From the NCBI RefSeq assembly GCF_013041605.1, contig NZ_JABEQC010000005.1:186001-250000 (forward strand): DNA of 64,000 nucleotides, in the 5' to 3' direction. Origin of the DNA: Vibrio plantisponsor. GTDB lineage: Bacteria; Pseudomonadota; Gammaproteobacteria; Enterobacterales; Vibrionaceae. How positions within the stretch are numbered: position 1 is the stretch's first letter; each line of letters opens with the position of its first letter. The position numbers and the translations under genes are program-made. Below are positions 37,344 to 46,890 of this stretch, piece by piece. Below the pieces are notes generated by a model. It was not told the origin of the DNA, searched no databases, and worked only from the letters and a program-made list of their open reading frames with translations.

Positions 37344-40154
37344 TTAAGCTATGTTCAGAGCGTCATCAACTAACGCTTTCTGCTGCTTCAAGTGTACCGA
37401 CATATAGCCTACTGCTGGTGATGCAGAAGCAGGACGGCCTGCATATTTCAAATCGGCGCCTGCTGGGATCGCCGCACGGAAATTGTGTTGACTACAGTAC
37501 CAAGCGCCTTGGTTTTGAGGCTCTTCCTGACACCATACATAATCAACAGCGTTAGTGTATTGTTCGATAGCCGCTTGTACTTCTTCCATAGGGAATGGGT
37601 AAAGCTGCTCAATACGAACGATAGCAACATCATCTTGTTCATTGCTACGACGTTGCTCTAACAAGTCGTAGTAAACTTTACCTGAACAGAATACAACGCG
37701 TTTAACGTTAGCAGGGTTCAAATCATCAATTTCACCGATAGCTGGCAAGAATGTACCTTGCGCTAGCTCTTCCATGCTTGACACACATAGAGGATGACGA
37801 AGCAGAGATTTTGGTGACATAACAATGAGCGGACGACGCATCTTACGTATAACCTGACGACGCAGCATGTGGTACACCTGTGCTGGTGTAGACGGTACGA
37901 TAACTTGCATGTTTTGCTCTGCACACAACTGCAGGTAACGTTCTAGACGTGCAGACGAGTGCTCTGGGCCTTGACCTTCGTAGCCGTGAGGCAACAACAT
38001 AGTCAAACCACATAGACGAGCCCACTTCTGTTCACCAGAAGAGATGAACTGGTCGATAACAACCTGAGCACCGTTCGCGAAGTCGCCAAACTGTGCTTCC
38101 CAAATCGTTAAACCGCCCGGTTCTGCTGTCGCATAACCATATTCAAACGCCAATACCGCTTCTTCAGACAATACTGAGTCCAAAACTTCGAATGGACCTT
38201 GGTTGTCATGAATATTCGCTAGAGGAATATACGTGCTCGCGTCAGTTTGGTTGTGTAGAACCGAATGACGGTGGAAGAAAGTACCACGACCAGAATCCTG
38301 ACCAGAGATACGAATTCGCTTACCGTTATCAACCAAAGTTGCATAAGCCAATGTTTCTGCCATACCCCAGTCAAGCATTTTCTCACCGGTAATCATAGCT
38401 TTACGGTCGTTGTAGATTTTCTCTACACGACTTTGAAGTTTATGACTTTCAGGATGTGCGCAAGTACGTGAAGCAAGTTCTTTTAGGCGCTCAAGATCAA
38501 TTTGGCTATCCCAATCAATATTCCAGTCATGACCCAAGTACGGAGACCAGTCTACTGAGTGCATTGCCATTGGTCGCCATTCTTTAACGACGACTTCACC
38601 ACGATCCAATGCATCACGATATTCATTCACTAATTGAGTGGCTGTCTCAATATCGCATTCTTTACGATCGATCAGCACATCAGCGTATAGCTTACGTGGT
38701 GTTGGGTGTTTTTTGATTTTTTGGTACATCAAAGGCTGAGTTGCATTTGGCTCATCAGCTTCGTTGTGCCCGTGACGGCGATAACAAACAAGGTCAATCA
38801 CAACATCACGTTTGAACTCATTACGGTAATCAAGAGCAATGCGTGTTACGAACGCAACCGCTTCTGGATCATCAGAGTTAACGTGGAAGATTGGCGCCTG
38901 AACCATTTTCGCGATGTCAGTACAGTACATAGTTGAACGCGTGTCGCGAGGGTTTGAAGTCGTGAAACCAACTTGGTTGTTCACCACGATACGAACCGTA
39001 CCACCAACACAGTAACCACGAGCCTGTGACATGTTAAATGTTTCAGCAACAACACCCTGACCTGCAACCGCAGAGTCACCGTGAATAGTAATAGGAAGTA
39101 CTTTGCTGCCATCTTCATCGCCTAGACGATCTTGACGTGCGCGTACAGAGCCCATAACTACTGGGTTTACAATCTCAAGGTGAGAAGGGTTAAACGCCAG
39201 TGCTAAGTGAACATCGCCACCTGGAGTTGCGAAATCCGCTGAGAAACCTTGGTGATATTTAACGTCACCTGTACCCCATGTTTCGTCGTGCTTGCCAGCA
39301 AACTCATCAAACAAGTCTTGAGGTTTTTTACCCAAAACGTTAACAAGCATATTCAAGCGACCACGGTGCGCCATACCAATAACCACTTCACGCATACCGT
39401 TCTTACCAGCATGACGGATCAGTTCTTTAGTCATTGGAATTAATGCATCACCACCTTCCAGTGAGAATCGTTTCGCGCCTGGGAATTTTGCGCCTAAGTA
39501 GCGCTCAAGGCCTTCCGCTGCGGTTAATTCATCAAGGAAAGTGTTTTTCTCTTCAAGAGTGAAAGATGGCTGACCAACCACTGATTCCAGACGTTGTTGG
39601 ATCCAACGCTTTTGCTCAGTATCTGTCATGTGCATGTATTCAGCACCGATAGAACCACAATAAGTTTGTTCTAGAGATTTGTAGATATCCTTTAACTTCA
39701 TGGTTTCTGTGCCAACGGCAAAAGAACCAACGTTAAAGGTTTCTTCCATATCATCTTCGGTAAGATTGTGGAATGCAGGATCCAATTCCGCCACTGGTGG
39801 GCGTTTCCACAAATTTAGGGGGTCAAGTTTAGCAGCTTCATGCCCGCGGAAACGGTAAGCATTGATAAGCTGTAATACTTTTACTTGTTTTGCATCGACT
39901 TCGGGGTCACTAACTTGGACATTGTAATGCTTTGTCTCTTGAGCGAGTCGTCGGAAGTAATCACGGACACGTGAATGCGGTTGTTCAACCACATTTTCAG
40001 GCTGCGCAGGCAGGCCATCAAAAACACGTTTCCACTCCTCACTTACCAGATCGGGATCACTTAGATACAGTTCGTAGATATCTTCTACATAAGTTGCATT
40101 GGCGCCAGCCAAGTGTGAAGACTCGAGCCATGCCTTCATCACGCCGTTGTGCAT
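37344..40154 (-). CDS. sucA: 2-oxoglutarate dehydrogenase E1
   Basis: The 936-residue thiamine-diphosphate enzyme decarboxylates 2-oxoglutarate. Visible features: the N-terminal ATYVEDIYELYLSDPDLV segment, the ThDP-binding HGDSAVAGQGVVAETFNMS region, the RRHGHNEADEP active-site motif and the transketolase pyrimidine-type domain (SGQDSGRGTFFHRH). ATG at 40154 is used; an ATG five codons later (MKAWLESS) is possible. It lies 89 bp after sdhB in the sdhCDAB-sucABCD arrangement. Confidence 0.97.
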   Translation of the reverse strand: MHNGVMKAWLESSHLAGANATYVEDIYELYLSDPDLVSEEWKRVFDGLPAQPENVVEQPHSRVRDYFRRLAQETKHYNVQVSDPEVDAKQVKVLQLINAYRFRGHEAAKLDPLNLWKRPPVAELDPAFHNLTEDDMEETFNVGSFAVGTETMKLKDIYKSLEQTYCGSIGAEYMHMTDTEQKRWIQQRLESVVGQPSFTLEEKNTFLDELTAAEGLERYLGAKFPGAKRFSLEGGDALIPMTKELIRHAGKNGMREVVIGMAHRGRLNMLVNVLGKKPQDLFDEFAGKHDETWGTGDVKYHQGFSADFATPGGDVHLALAFNPSHLEIVNPVVMGSVRARQDRLGDEDGSKVLPITIHGDSAVAGQGVVAETFNMSQARGYCVGGTVRIVVNNQVGFTTSNPRDTRSTMYCTDIAKMVQAPIFHVNSDDPEAVAFVTRIALDYRNEFKRDVVIDLVCYRRHGHNEADEPNATQPLMYQKIKKHPTPRKLYADVLIDRKECDIETATQLVNEYRDALDRGEVVVKEWRPMAMHSVDWSPYLGHDWNIDWDSQIDLERLKELASRTCAHPESHKLQSRVEKIYNDRKAMITGEKMLDWGMAETLAYATLVDNGKRIRISGQDSGRGTFFHRHSVLHNQTDASTYIPLANIHDNQGPFEVLDSVLSEEAVLAFEYGYATAEPGGLTIWEAQFGDFANGAQVVIDQFISSGEQKWARLCGLTMLLPHGYEGQGPEHSSARLERYLQLCAEQNMQVIVPSTPAQVYHMLRRQVIRKMRRPLIVMSPKSLLRHPLCVSSMEELAQGTFLPAIGEIDDLNPANVKRVVFCSGKVYYDLLEQRRSNEQDDVAIVRIEQLYPFPMEEVQAAIEQYTNAVDYVWCQEEPQNQGAWYCSQHNFRAAIPAGADLKYAGRPASASPAVGYMSVHLKQQKALVDDALNIA

Positions 40155-40211
40155 TATTTTCCCTTAACTAGTAGGTTTCACGTTTGCTTCGGTCTACGCC
40201 GAGCTACAAAG

Positions 40212-40229
40212 GCAGGCCCTAAGGCCTGC
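40212..40229. repeat. GC-rich hairpin between sdhB and sucA
   Basis: GCAGGCC-CTAA-GGCCTGC inverted repeat in the 89-bp gap. There is no long T run, so it is more likely an mRNA stability or attenuation element than a full terminator. Confidence 0.6.
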
Positions 40230-40243
40230 AATCTTGTGACTGT

Positions 40244-40954
40244 TTAAACAGAACGATTAATCAGCATCGATTTAATGTGGCCGATTGCTTTCGTCGGATT
40301 TAACCCTTTAGGACAGACACTTACACAATTCATGATGCCATGGCAACGAAAAACGCTAAATGCATCATCAAGATTAGATAAGCGTTCATCTGTCGCTGTG
40401 TCACGGCTATCAATTAACCAGCGATAAGCAGCTAAAAGACCTGCAGGACCAATAAACTTATCAGGGTTCCACCAGAACGAAGGACATGAAGTTGTACAAC
40501 ATGCACACATGATACATTCGTACAAACCATCTAAATGCGCGCGCTCTTCAGGAGACTGTAAGTTTTCACGTGAAGGTGGTAAATCACCTTCAGAGATCAG
40601 GAACGGTTTTACTTTTGCGTAGTTGTCATAGAACTGGGTCATATCAACGATCAAGTCACGAACAACTGGCAAACCAGGTAGTGGACGAATCACAATCTTA
40701 CCGCCTTTCAGAGCGGATAAAGGCGTGATACAGGCCAGACCGTTTTTACCATTCATGTTTAAACCATCGGAACCACAAACACCTTCACGACATGAACGAC
40801 GGAAAGCGATTGTAGGATCTTGTTCTTTCAGCAAAATTAGTGCATCTAGAACCATCATATCCGAGCCATCTTCAACCTCAAGCACATAGTCTTTCATATA
40901 CGGCTTGTTGTCTACATCCGGATTGTAACGATACAAAGAGAAGTTCAATTTCAT
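40244..40954 (-). CDS. sdhB: Succinate dehydrogenase iron-sulfur subunit
   Basis: This 236-residue subunit carries electrons from FAD to quinone. The [2Fe-2S] cysteines are in SCREGVCGSDGLNMNG...C, and the [4Fe-4S] and [3Fe-4S] cysteines in CIMCACCTTSCPS and CHGIMNCVSVCPKGLNP. Full-length; 14 bp after sdhA. Confidence 0.98.
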   Translation of the reverse strand: MKLNFSLYRYNPDVDNKPYMKDYVLEVEDGSDMMVLDALILLKEQDPTIAFRRSCREGVCGSDGLNMNGKNGLACITPLSALKGGKIVIRPLPGLPVVRDLIVDMTQFYDNYAKVKPFLISEGDLPPSRENLQSPEERAHLDGLYECIMCACCTTSCPSFWWNPDKFIGPAGLLAAYRWLIDSRDTATDERLSNLDDAFSVFRCHGIMNCVSVCPKGLNPTKAIGHIKSMLINRSV

Positions 40955-40968
40955 TGGTTAATCCTCCC

Positions 40969-42735
40969 TTAGTATGTACGGATTTTTGGAGGGAACGCTT
41001 CACGATGTACAGGCGTCATGTTTACATCACGCTTGCTCATCTGTTCCGTCTCTGGGTTGTAGATAGAGTGACATAGCCAGTTAGCATCATCACGGTCTGG
41101 GAAATCGAAGCGAGCATGTGCGCCACGGCTTTCTGTACGGTAGTTCGCCGCCACAGCCGTTGAGAATGCTGTTTCCATAAGGTTATCCAGCTCTAGACAC
41201 TCAATACGTTGAGTGTTGAACTCAGAAGACTTGTCTGAAAGATGAGCATTTTTCAGACGCTCGCGAATCACTTTCAGCTCTTCTAGACCTTGTGCCATTG
41301 CATCACCTTCACGGAATACCGAGAAACTGTTTTGCATACAACGTTGTAGGTCTTTACGGATTTGGAATGGGTCTTCGCCGCCTTTGCTGTTTTCCCAACG
41401 CATAGTACGCGCTAGAGAGGCTTCGATATCCGATTCAGTTGCTGGACGTGCTTCTGCTTGCGCCGCAAGAGTTTCACCTAAGTGAAGACCAGTTGCACGG
41501 CCGAATACCACGAGGTCAAGCAGTGAGTTACCACCTAGACGGTTTGCACCGTGAACAGATACAGATGCGATCTCACCACAAGCAAACAAGCCTTGAACTT
41601 CCATATCCTTACCAGAAGCATCTTGCTTAATTGCCTGACCAGAAACCTGAGTTGGTACACCACCCATCATGTAGTGACAGGTTGGAATAACTGGAATTGG
41701 TTCTTTTACTGGGTCAACGTGCGCAAAGGTACGAGAAAGTTCACAGATACCCGGTAGACGAGATTCAAGAACGTCTCTACCGAGGTGATCCAGTTTCAGC
41801 TTGATGTGTGGACCCCAAGGACCATCACAACCACGACCTTCACGAATTTCAATCATCATTGAACGAGCAACAACGTCACGACCAGCAAGGTCTTTCGCGT
41901 TTGGTGCATAACGTTCCATGAAACGTTCGCCGTCTTTATTTAGAAGGTAACCACCTTCACCACGACAACCTTCCGTTACCAATACACCCGCACCTGCAAT
42001 ACCGGTTGGGTGGAACTGCCACATCTCCATGTCTTGCATAGGAACACCAGCACGTAGTGCCATACCTACGCCATCACCCGTGTTGATGTGAGCGTTAGTA
42101 GTAGAAGCATAAATACGGCCTGCACCACCGGTCGCAAGGATAGTTGCTTTCGATTTGAAGTAACAAATCTCACCGGTTTCCATACATAGAGCAGTACAAC
42201 CTAAGATGGCACCATCTTGGTTCTTCACTAAATCCAGTGCGTACCACTCAGAGAAAATCGTAGTCTTATGCTTGATGTTTTGTTGGTAAAGAGTGTGCAG
42301 TAGCGCGTGACCAGTACGGTCAGCTGCAGCAGCTGTACGAGCAGCCTGTTCGCCACCAAACTCTTTAGATTGACCACCAAACGGACGTTGATAGATTGAA
42401 CCATCTTCAAAACGAGAGAATGGAAGACCCATGCGCTCAAGTTCGATAACAGATTCAGGACCGTTCTTACACATATATTCGATAGCGTTTTGGTCACCGA
42501 TATAATCAGAACCTTTTACCGTATCGTACATGTGCCACTGCCAGTTATCTTTGTGAGAGTTACCAAGAGCAACGGTAATACCACCTTGAGCAGATACTGT
42601 GTGTGAACGAGTTGGGAATACTTTAGATAGCAAAGCACATGATAGGCCTTGCTCAGAAATTTGCAGTGCTGCACGCATGCCAGCACCACCAGCGCCGATT
42701 ACTACGGCATCAAACTCACGAACAGGAATAGTCAC
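40969..42735 (-). CDS. sdhA: Succinate dehydrogenase flavoprotein subunit
   Basis: The 588-residue catalytic subunit binds FAD covalently. It has the dinucleotide motif [14 protein letters not shown], the flavinylated histidine in [11 protein letters not shown], and the active-site [21 protein letters not shown] and [14 protein letters not shown] motifs. Its ATG immediately follows the sdhD stop with no spacer. Confidence 0.98.
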   Translation of the reverse strand: MTIPVREFDAVVIGAGGAGMRAALQISEQGLSCALLSKVFPTRSHTVSAQGGITVALGNSHKDNWQWHMYDTVKGSDYIGDQNAIEYMCKNGPESVIELERMGLPFSRFEDGSIYQRPFGGQSKEFGGEQAARTAAAADRTGHALLHTLYQQNIKHKTTIFSEWYALDLVKNQDGAILGCTALCMETGEICYFKSKATILATGGAGRIYASTTNAHINTGDGVGMALRAGVPMQDMEMWQFHPTGIAGAGVLVTEGCRGEGGYLLNKDGERFMERYAPNAKDLAGRDVVARSMMIEIREGRGCDGPWGPHIKLKLDHLGRDVLESRLPGICELSRTFAHVDPVKEPIPVIPTCHYMMGGVPTQVSGQAIKQDASGKDMEVQGLFACGEIASVSVHGANRLGGNSLLDLVVFGRATGLHLGETLAAQAEARPATESDIEASLARTMRWENSKGGEDPFQIRKDLQRCMQNSFSVFREGDAMAQGLEELKVIRERLKNAHLSDKSSEFNTQRIECLELDNLMETAFSTAVAANYRTESRGAHARFDFPDRDDANWLCHSIYNPETEQMSKRDVNMTPVHREAFPPKIRTY

Positions 42736-43080
42736 TTACGCACCCCACAAAACAAACAGGCCAGAGAAGAAGTATCCAAACAGAATTGCAATGACGACTA
42801 ATTGAAGACCGCCACGAAGTTTAGAACACTTTACGTAGTCAGTTAGTACTTGCCATAAGCCAATCCAGCCGTGGATAAGTACTGAAACTAACGCCAACAT
42901 TGTGAAGACTTTTGTAAACGTACCTCCAAAGAAGGACGTCCATGAGGCATATGAGATATCTGTGAAAGCGCAGAAACTCACAAGGTAGATCGTATAAAGA
43001 GTCATGATGATCGCTGTAGAGCGAATTAGTAAGAAATCATGAACTCCATTGCGACCGAATGAAGAAACGTTTTTTACCAT
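42736..43080 (-). CDS. sdhD: Succinate dehydrogenase membrane anchor SdhD
   Basis: This 114-residue hydrophobic protein has three membrane helices; with SdhC it binds heme b and quinone. Characteristic is the N-terminal GRNGVHDFLLIRSTAIIM and SVLIHGWIGLWQVLTDY with the heme-type histidine. It overlaps sdhC by seven bases. Confidence 0.95.
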   Translation of the reverse strand: MVKNVSSFGRNGVHDFLLIRSTAIIMTLYTIYLVSFCAFTDISYASWTSFFGGTFTKVFTMLALVSVLIHGWIGLWQVLTDYVKCSKLRGGLQLVVIAILFGYFFSGLFVLWGA

Positions 43081-43466
43081 ACCAAGATCCCCGCCAATAC
43101 AGATAGAACGGCTGTTGCACCGAAAGCAACTTTCGCACTCATTGCTCCAGATTCAAGCTCCTCGAAATGACCAAGATCCATCAGTAAATGACGAATACCA
43201 CCAGCAATGTGGTAGGCCAAAGCGGTTAAAATTCCCCAAAGAATAAACTTGGCAAAAAAACCACCTACAAGATGACTCGCATCCATGAAGCCTTGTGGCG
43301 AAGATAATGATAAGGATAGTAACCAAAGCAGTATACCGACTGCGACAAACGTAATAACCCCAGACACACGGTGAAGGATTGATGCGATTGCGCTAATCGG
43401 AAAGCTAATGGTCTGTAAATCTAAATTAACAGGTCTTGACTTTCTTTCTTTCACGGGCTTGCTCAC
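43074..43466 (-). CDS. sdhC: Succinate dehydrogenase cytochrome b556 subunit SdhC
   Basis: This 130-residue membrane anchor with three helices is the first gene of the operon. RPVNLDLQTISFPISAIASILHRVSGV holds the quinone-site serine/arginine region, and the later AGGIRHLLMDLGH contains the heme-ligand histidine. The upstream region carries ArcA-like direct repeats. Confidence 0.96.
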   Translation of the reverse strand: MSKPVKERKSRPVNLDLQTISFPISAIASILHRVSGVITFVAVGILLWLLSLSLSSPQGFMDASHLVGGFFAKFILWGILTALAYHIAGGIRHLLMDLGHFEELESGAMSAKVAFGATAVLSVLAGILVW

Positions 43467-43860
43467 TCAGCTCCATTGAGCATTTATAGTTATGAATGTT
43501 TTTTGGTGGCAAAGCCATAAAACTTAACATCTACTTAACAAATAACCGCTATATCTAGCACTTAAATTGTAAATAAATTGTTAACAACCAGAATAAAAAC
43601 CTCTCATCCTAATTGTTTCTAGCCTTGAATTTATAAGGTTTCCACCAAAATTAACTGCGCCAATATACGGCTGGCAACATTCTAATACAATTGATGTAAC
43701 AATTTTTGCTACATAGAACAGATTTTTAACTTTATATGTATAAAAAATCAAAGAAAGTGCACACATCAGATGAAGAAAATTGACTTTGATGTGGATCAGA
43801 CGTAAAAAAAGGCACACAAAACATCCTGGACGGATTAAATAATAAACAAAGGAGATTGTT
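43467..43860. other. Divergent control region sdhC / gltA
   Basis: These 394 bp hold no convincing gene. They contain ArcA-like repeats near sdhC (43523-43540), a palindromic TTGTTAACAA (43578-43587), and a CRP-like TTTGA-N6-TCAGA (43785-43800) before gltA. Long untranslated leaders are likely on both sides, but I could not fix transcription starts. Confidence 0.6.
43523..43540 (-). promoter_or_regulatory. ArcA-like direct repeat upstream of sdhC
   Basis: On the minus strand TGTTAAG occurs twice with 11-bp spacing, the pattern of ArcA boxes. ArcA represses sdh under low oxygen in E. coli; assignment here is inference. Confidence 0.45.
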
Positions 43861-45150
43861 ATGGCAGATAAGAAAGCGACCCTTCATATTGAAGGTAAAG
43901 CGCCAATTGAACTGCCGATTATGGACGGGAGTATCGGCCCACAAGTAATCGATGTTCGCAAACTTGGAGCGAATGGCTACTTTACATTTGACCCGGGTTT
44001 TCTTGCCACTGCATCCTGTGAATCTCAAATCACTTACATCGACGGCGACAAAGGTGTTCTTCTACACCGCGGTTACCCTATCGATCAATTAGCCAATAAC
44101 GCCGACTATTTAGAAGTGTGTTACATCCTTCTTTACGGTGAAGCCCCTACTCGTGAAAAATACGAAGAGTTCAAGAAAATTGTAACTCGTCACACAATGG
44201 TACATGAGCAAATCGCAAGCTTCTTCCACGGCTTCCGTCGTGATGCTCACCCAATGGCCGTTATGTGTGGTGTAGTTGGTGCACTGGCAGCCTTCTACCA
44301 TGACTCTTTAGACATCAATAATGACCAACACCGCGAAATCGCGGCATACCGTCTACTGTCTAAAATGCCAACATTGGCAGCAATGTGTTACAAGTACTCT
44401 GTAGGTCAACCATTCATTTACCCACGTAATGATCTTGGCTATGCAGAAAACTTCCTGCACATGATGTTCGCAACACCATGTGAAGAGTATGACGTAAACC
44501 CTGTGGTTGCTCGCGCGATGGATAAAATCTTTACCCTTCACGCAGACCATGAGCAAAACGCATCAACTTCAACAGTGCGTCTAGCTGGTTCTTCTGGTGC
44601 TAACCCGTTCGCATGTATTGCAGCAGGTATCGCATCTCTTTGGGGTCCTGCTCACGGTGGTGCTAACGAAGCATGTCTACGTATGCTTGAAGAGATCGGT
44701 TCTGTAGACAAGATTCCTGAATACGTTGAGCGTGCTAAGGATAAAGATGACCCGTTCCGCCTAATGGGCTTCGGTCACCGTGTTTACAAAAACTATGACC
44801 CTCGTGCTACGGTTATGCGTGAAGCATGTCACGACGTGCTTAAAGAGCTTAACATCAAAGATCCACTACTGGATGTGGCGATGGAGCTTGAGCGTATTGC
44901 CCTGTCAGATGAGTACTTCATTGAGAAGAAACTGTACCCGAACGTAGATTTCTACTCAGGTATCATTCTGAAAGCGATTGGTATCCCAGTATCGATGTTC
45001 ACAGTAATCTTTGCGATGTCTCGTACTATCGGTTGGATTGCTCACTGGAACGAAATGCACAGCGATCCTCAAAACCGTATCGGTCGCCCACGTCAGCTTT
45101 ATACTGGTCTTAAAATGCGTGACTTCGAGCCTCTACACGAGCGCGAATAA
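43861..45150 (+). CDS. gltA: Citrate synthase, type II
   Basis: This 429-residue enzyme condenses oxaloacetate and acetyl-CoA. The catalytic residues lie in [12 protein letters not shown] (His), [13 protein letters not shown] (His) and [10 protein letters not shown] (Asp). The N-terminal beta domain ([20 protein letters not shown]) marks the hexameric, NADH-inhibited Gram-negative type. A strong AAAGGAG precedes the ATG. It is divergent from the sdh-suc operon. Confidence 0.98.
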   Translation: MADKKATLHIEGKAPIELPIMDGSIGPQVIDVRKLGANGYFTFDPGFLATASCESQITYIDGDKGVLLHRGYPIDQLANNADYLEVCYILLYGEAPTREKYEEFKKIVTRHTMVHEQIASFFHGFRRDAHPMAVMCGVVGALAAFYHDSLDINNDQHREIAAYRLLSKMPTLAAMCYKYSVGQPFIYPRNDLGYAENFLHMMFATPCEEYDVNPVVARAMDKIFTLHADHEQNASTSTVRLAGSSGANPFACIAAGIASLWGPAHGGANEACLRMLEEIGSVDKIPEYVERAKDKDDPFRLMGFGHRVYKNYDPRATVMREACHDVLKELNIKDPLLDVAMELERIALSDEYFIEKKLYPNVDFYSGIILKAIGIPVSMFTVIFAMSRTIGWIAHWNEMHSDPQNRIGRPRQLYTGLKMRDFEPLHERE

Positions 45151-45168
45151 CTCCGTATTTATACGTAC

Positions 45169-45204
45169 TAAAAAAAGAGCGAGATATTATCTCGCTCTTT
45201 TTAT
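45169..45204. terminator. Bidirectional terminator, gltA / Nif3-family gene
   Basis: AAAAAGAGCGAGA-TATTA-TCTCGCTCTTTTT symmetrical stem between convergent genes. Confidence 0.92.
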
Positions 45205-45216
45205 TTCGTTTACCGA

Positions 45217-45975
45217 CTAGACTGGATTATCAATATCGATAAAGGTTACATCAAATCCATGTTGTTCAGCTAACCACTCACCCAACGCTTTGATGCCGTA
45301 ACGTTCAGTTGCATGATGGCCCGCGGCAAAATAGTGAATGTTGAGCTCTCTCGCCGAATAAGTGGTTCTTTCGGAAATCTCACCAGAAATAAAAGCATCC
45401 ATCCCCTGCGAAGCCGCTAACTCAATAAAATCCTGACCACCACCAGTACACCACCCTACCTGCAGAATTTTTTTGTCCGCCAGTTCCGGTTCAATATGTA
45501 ATGGCTCGCGATTTAGCACAGTAGCGATACGTTGCGCTAATTCGGCTCCCGTCATTTCTTTCTCAAGCCGACCAAACATTGCCACAGATTGTAGATGGCC
45601 TTCCAGTCCACCTTCAACTTCAATATCTAATAGCTGAGCAAGCTGAGTGTTGTTGCCCAGTTCAGGGTGAATATCTAAAGGTAAATGATAAGCGAATAAG
45701 TTGATGTCATTCTTTATCAATTGGCGTATGCGTTCGCCTTTCATGCCACGAATCGCCTCGTTTTCACCTTTCCAAAAGTAGCCGTGGTGAACCAAAATCG
45801 CATCCGCATTCATCTTTATTGCCTCTTCAATGAGAGCTTTGGATGCCGTCACACCTGTGACAATTTTTTTGATTTCTTTTCGGCCTTCAACTTGAAGACC
45901 ATTGGGGCAATAATCTTTAATTAATTGCGGAGAGAGAGTCGCGTTCAATAACGCTTCAAACTGTAAATTATTCAT
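45217..45975 (-). CDS. Nif3-like dinuclear metal-centre protein (YbgI family)
   Basis: This 252-residue member of the Nif3/YbgI family forms hexameric toroids with a two-metal site; its substrate is uncertain, and GTP-cyclohydrolase-like functions are proposed for the family. Metal-binding histidines are visible in ILVHHGYFWKGE and in the C-terminal HYFAAGHHATERYG with a following Glu. The ATG at 45975 (MNNLQFEALLN) is preferred because GGAA lies before it; an ATG four codons upstream lacks a ribosome site. It is convergent with gltA. Confidence 0.9.
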   Translation of the reverse strand: MNNLQFEALLNATLSPQLIKDYCPNGLQVEGRKEIKKIVTGVTASKALIEEAIKMNADAILVHHGYFWKGENEAIRGMKGERIRQLIKNDINLFAYHLPLDIHPELGNNTQLAQLLDIEVEGGLEGHLQSVAMFGRLEKEMTGAELAQRIATVLNREPLHIEPELADKKILQVGWCTGGGQDFIELAASQGMDAFISGEISERTTYSARELNIHYFAAGHHATERYGIKALGEWLAEQHGFDVTFIDIDNPV

Positions 45976-46055
45976 CTCAAATTCCATTGCTTAATGGGTA
46001 TGACGAGGTTATAACAATTTCAGAATAAATTGTCGAAATATGCTCGGGTAACTAT

Positions 46056-46817
46056 ATGGACTTAAAACCGTTAATTGATTGGGTAACAAACACCCCATCG
46101 ATATTTAAAGCTTCACCACCTATTGCAAGCAAGGCACCGTTTTCCAAGCCTGTACAACGAAAATGGACAGCATATCAAGGCAATCAGAGACTTGGATTTT
46201 TATATCAACACCTGTGCTCTGAGCTTTTCAAATCCACCCCTACTTACAGCGCTATTGCGGAAGAAATTCAGCTTGTTCATGAAGGTAAAACATTAGGTTC
46301 TGTTGATTTCATTCTAAAAAACCGCAAAACCGAACAATTTGAGCACTGGGAAGTTGCAGTAAAATTCTATTTGCTTCATCAAGGTCTTTGGTATGGCCCG
46401 AATGCCGAAGACAGACTCGATCTGAAACTGTCTCATATGCTCAACCATCAGTTACCCCTTTCCAGCAGCGAACAGTTTTCATTAAAGCATCCTCTATGGT
46501 CGAACGCTTCGCAGCACCTTCTGATGCAAGGCAGGTTGTACATCAACCCATTTACTCCCGAACCCGTTCCAGATGAGTGTTTAGGATTCTCTATCAACGA
46601 CGAACAAGTACAAGGCCGTTGGTGTTATCAATCACAAGCACACTTGATTAAAGAGCCACTCTATCTGTTGGATAAAGCTCAGTGGCTAACAGGAAGAAAT
46701 GAAGCCTCTCAACGCTACTCAGCACCGCAAGAAGGTTTTGTGCACTGCCAATCTGAATCGGGCGTATTCTGGTTCATATTGCCAGAAACATGGCCAGCGC
46801 AAGAGCAAACCATCTAA
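46056..46817 (+). CDS. DUF1853 family protein
   Basis: This 253-residue protein matches the DUF1853 family as I know it; no function is established. The conserved core is RLGFLYQHLCSELF, GKTLGSVDFILKN, HWEVAVKFYL and GPNAEDRLDLKLSHML. The Asp / Glu...Lys arrangement in the second and third segments resembles a PD-(D/E)XK nuclease fold, but this is inference and the Glu-Lys spacing is unusual (EVAVK). It has no membrane segment. Alone on its strand, divergent from the Nif3 gene and ending at a terminator shared with pgm. Confidence 0.82.
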   Translation: MDLKPLIDWVTNTPSIFKASPPIASKAPFSKPVQRKWTAYQGNQRLGFLYQHLCSELFKSTPTYSAIAEEIQLVHEGKTLGSVDFILKNRKTEQFEHWEVAVKFYLLHQGLWYGPNAEDRLDLKLSHMLNHQLPLSSSEQFSLKHPLWSNASQHLLMQGRLYINPFTPEPVPDECLGFSINDEQVQGRWCYQSQAHLIKEPLYLLDKAQWLTGRNEASQRYSAPQEGFVHCQSESGVFWFILPETWPAQEQTI

Positions 46818-46837
46818 TTATTACTATCTCAAATGTA

Positions 46838-46873
46838 AAAAGAGAGGCGACCTAGTCGCCTCTCTTCATTTTT
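46838..46873. terminator. Bidirectional terminator, DUF1853 gene / pgm
   Basis: AGAGAGGCGA-CCTAG-TCGCCTCTCT stem, A-rich on one side and T-rich on the other. Confidence 0.88.
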
Positions 46874-46890
46874 AATTTACGCAACAGAAA

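Noticed and set aside
43785..43800. CRP site before gltA (TTTGA-N6-TCAGA)
   Set aside because: Eight of ten core positions match, but such matches are frequent by chance in AT-rich DNA; mentioned only within the control region and not listed as a site.
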